A stretch of 64,000 nucleotides of DNA from Eledone cirrhosa (lineage: Eukaryota; Mollusca; Cephalopoda; Octopoda; Eledonidae): positions 24,164,798-24,228,797 of the forward strand of contig OZ024744.1 of the NCBI GenBank assembly GCA_964016885.1, in the 5' to 3' direction. Position 1 is the stretch's first letter. Each line of letters begins with the position of its first letter. The notes beneath the pieces are model-generated. The model was given only the letters and a program-made list of their open reading frames with translations, searched no databases and had not been told where the DNA came from. Positions 62,690-64,000 of the stretch are shown piece by piece. The position numbers and the translations under genes are program-made.

Positions 62690-64000
62690 CAACAGTTGAA
62701 TCTTAAGAACTGACTCGTTTTAACAACAGTTCAACCTTAAGAACTGACTCGTTTTAACAACAGTTGAATCTTCAAATAAAACTCGTTTTAACAACAGTTG
62801 AATCTTAAGAATTGACTCGTTTTAACAACAGTTGAATCTTAAGACAAAACCCGTTTTAACAACAGTTGAATCTTAAGAACTGACTCGTTTTAACAACAGT
62901 TGAATCTTAAGATAAAACTCGTTTTAACAACAGTTGAATCTTAAGAACTGACTCGTTTTATCAACAGTTGAATCTTAAGATAAACTCGTTTTAACAACAG
63001 TTGAATCTTAAGAACTGACTCGTTTTAACAACAGTTGAATCTTAAGAACTGACTCGTTTTAACAACAGCTGAATCTTAAGATAAAACTCGTATTAACAAC
63101 AGTTGAATCTTAAGAACTGACTCGTTTTAACAACAGTTGAATCTTAAGAACTGACTCGTGTTATAAACAGTTCAACCTTAAGAACTGACTCGTTTTAACA
63201 ACAGTTGAATATTAAAAACTGACTAGTTTTAACCGCAGCTGAATCTTATAATACAACTCGTTTTAACAACAGTTGAATCTTCAGATAAAACTCGTTTTAA
63301 CAACAGATGATTCTCAAGAACTGACTCGTTTTAACAACAGTTGAATCTTAAGATAAAACTCGTTTTAACAACAGTTGAATCTTAAGAACTGACTCGTATT
63401 AACAACAATTGAATCTTAAGATAACATTCGTTTTAACAACAGTTGCATCTTAAGAACTGACTCGTTTTAACGACAGTTGATTCTTAAGATAAACCTCGTT
63501 TTAACAACTGTTGAATCTTAAGAACTGACTCGTTTTATCAACAGTTCAACCTTAAGAACTGACTCATTTTAACAACAGTTGAATCTTCAAATAAAACTCG
63601 TTTTAACAACAGTTGAATGTTAAGAACTGATTCGTTTTAACAACAGCTGAATCTTAAGATAAACTCGTTTTAACAACAGTTGAATCTTAAGATAAACCTC
63701 GTTTTAACAACAGTTTAATATTAAGAACTGACTCGTTTTAACAACAGTTGAATCTTAAGATAAAATTCGTTTTAACAACAGTTGAATCTTAAGATCTGAT
63801 TCGTTTTAACAACAGTTCAAACTTAAGAACTGACTCGTTTTAACAACAGTTGAATCTTAAGATAAAACTCGTTTTAACAACAGTTGAATCTTAAGAACTG
63901 ACTCGTTTTAACAACAGTTGAATCTTAAGAACTGACTCGTTTTAACAACAGTTGAATCTTATGATAAAACCCATTTTAACAACAGTTGAATCTTAAGATT
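62690..64000 (+). repeat. HOR-IV copy 2, cut by the window end
   Basis: Follows copy 1 with minor differences: GTGTTATAAACAG near 63,158 where copy 1 has GTTTTATAAACAG near 61,190; TTGATTCTTAAG near 63,478; AACTGTTG at 63,507. Near 63,795 it reads AAGATCTGATTCG and lacks monomers present in copy 1, including the 305 bp internal repeat, so TTATGATAAAACCC appears at about 63,958 (1,765 bases after its counterpart rather than 1,968). The array continues past 64,000. Confidence 0.8.

Larger units (their letters stand above)
1..64000 (+). repeat. 34 bp satellite array filling the entire window
   Basis: The window is a single head-to-tail array of a 34 bp monomer. Reading from the CpG, the monomer is CGTTTTAACAACAG, then TTGAATCTTAAG, then an 8-base step that is usually AACTGACT (type A) or ATAAAACT (type B). 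Types A and B often alternate, so a 68 bp dimer is visible. About 64,000/34 = 1,880 monomers fit. All lie in the same orientation, and I saw no inverted segment, transposon or unique sequence. CTTAAG (an AflII site) and the TTAA in TTTTAAC are conserved in most copies. No gene is present: TTAA recurs every 17 bases and gives TAA on both strands in shifting frames. The array runs off both ends. Known behaviour: such arrays evolve by unequal exchange and conversion. Inferred: eukaryotic heterochromatin; organism and chromosome position unknown. Confidence 0.98.

Noticed and set aside
1..64000. Possible CRISPR array (about 24-27 base conserved repeat with short variable stretches)
   Set aside because: The variable part is only 6-10 bases, takes a small set of recurring states, and the repeat number is near 1,880. 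CRISPR spacers are about 30 bases and mostly unique. No cas genes or leader are present.
1..64000. Coding potential of repeats (a repetitive protein gene)
   Set aside because: 34 is not a multiple of three, and TTAA every 17 bases puts TAA in all frames of both strands about every 51 bases. No ORF of meaningful length can exist except by local loss of several TTAA.
1..64000. CENP-B box in the ATTCGTTTTAACAAC variant
   Set aside because: The TTCG, four bases, A start fits the CENP-B pattern, but the required CGGG second half is absent (AACA there). I do not call a CENP-B box.
1..64000. TATA boxes and poly(A) signals (TATAAAAC in CTTATTATAAAAC and CTTAATATAAAAC; AATAAA in CTTCAAATAAAAC)
   Set aside because: They are single-base variants of the type B step in an AT-rich repeat, with no gene or other promoter element near. 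Chance matches are expected.
1..64000. Telomeric repeat or a bacterial iteron origin
   Set aside because: The unit is not telomere-like (no short G-rich strand), and origin iterons occur in small numbers next to a rep gene, not in kilobase HORs.
1..64000. Hairpin or stem-loop RNA from the CAACAGTTG and CTTAAG palindromes
   Set aside because: The CAAC-A-GTTG arms are 4 bases with a one-base centre and pairing fails beyond that, so no stable stem is supported. Most satellites contain such short palindromes.
1..64000. Naming the species or a known satellite family
   Set aside because: I do not recognise this 34 bp unit with certainty. A search of the consensus against satellite and whole-genome databases would decide; I cannot run it.

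Overview
The whole 64 kb window is one uninterrupted tandem satellite array. I found no protein-coding gene, RNA gene, transposon, unique spacer or CRISPR array in it. The basic unit is 34 bp, all copies lie in the same orientation, and about 1,880 of them fill the window from the first base to the last, so the array continues beyond both ends. Each unit has a well-conserved core (CGTTTTAACAACAG followed by TTGAATCTTAAG) and a short variable step that is usually AACTGA (type A) or ATAAAA (type B) before the next CTCG. The two types tend to alternate, giving a 68 bp dimer. The array is AT-rich (11 of 34 bases are G+C in type A, 9 of 34 in type B).

Monomer variants are arranged in long, ordered higher-order repeats (HORs). 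(i) 1-2,525: a diverged, partly deleted relative of HOR-I followed by a fragment of HOR-II. (ii) 2,490-15,456: three nearly identical 4,312 bp HOR-I units (127 monomers each). (iii) 15,457-25,684: two long HOR-II units of about 5 kb, each carrying about 1.5 kb of HOR-I-like sequence. (iv) 25,685-50,264: a run of about nine shorter HOR-II units whose standard length is 2,991 bp (88 monomers), with several shortened by deletions of whole monomers. (v) 50,265-54,573: a rearranged zone with a 1,020 bp offset copy, a 2,617 bp spaced duplication and a 204 bp tandem duplication. (vi) 54,364-60,239: two copies of a third HOR, 2,921 and 2,955 bp. (vii) 60,240-64,000: a fourth HOR of about 1.95 kb, second copy cut by the window end.

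Almost every repeat length equals 34n minus the number of 33 bp monomers inside it, and the deletion junctions examined fall between equivalent positions of similar monomers. This is the expected record of unequal crossover or gene conversion in a satellite. Long HORs, perfect directionality, absence of genes and CpG-to-CpA/TpG variants suggest eukaryotic constitutive heterochromatin (centromeric, pericentromeric or subtelomeric). I cannot name the organism or a known satellite family from the sequence alone. Unit boundaries are estimates made by eye from diagnostic variants and may be off by one or two monomers.
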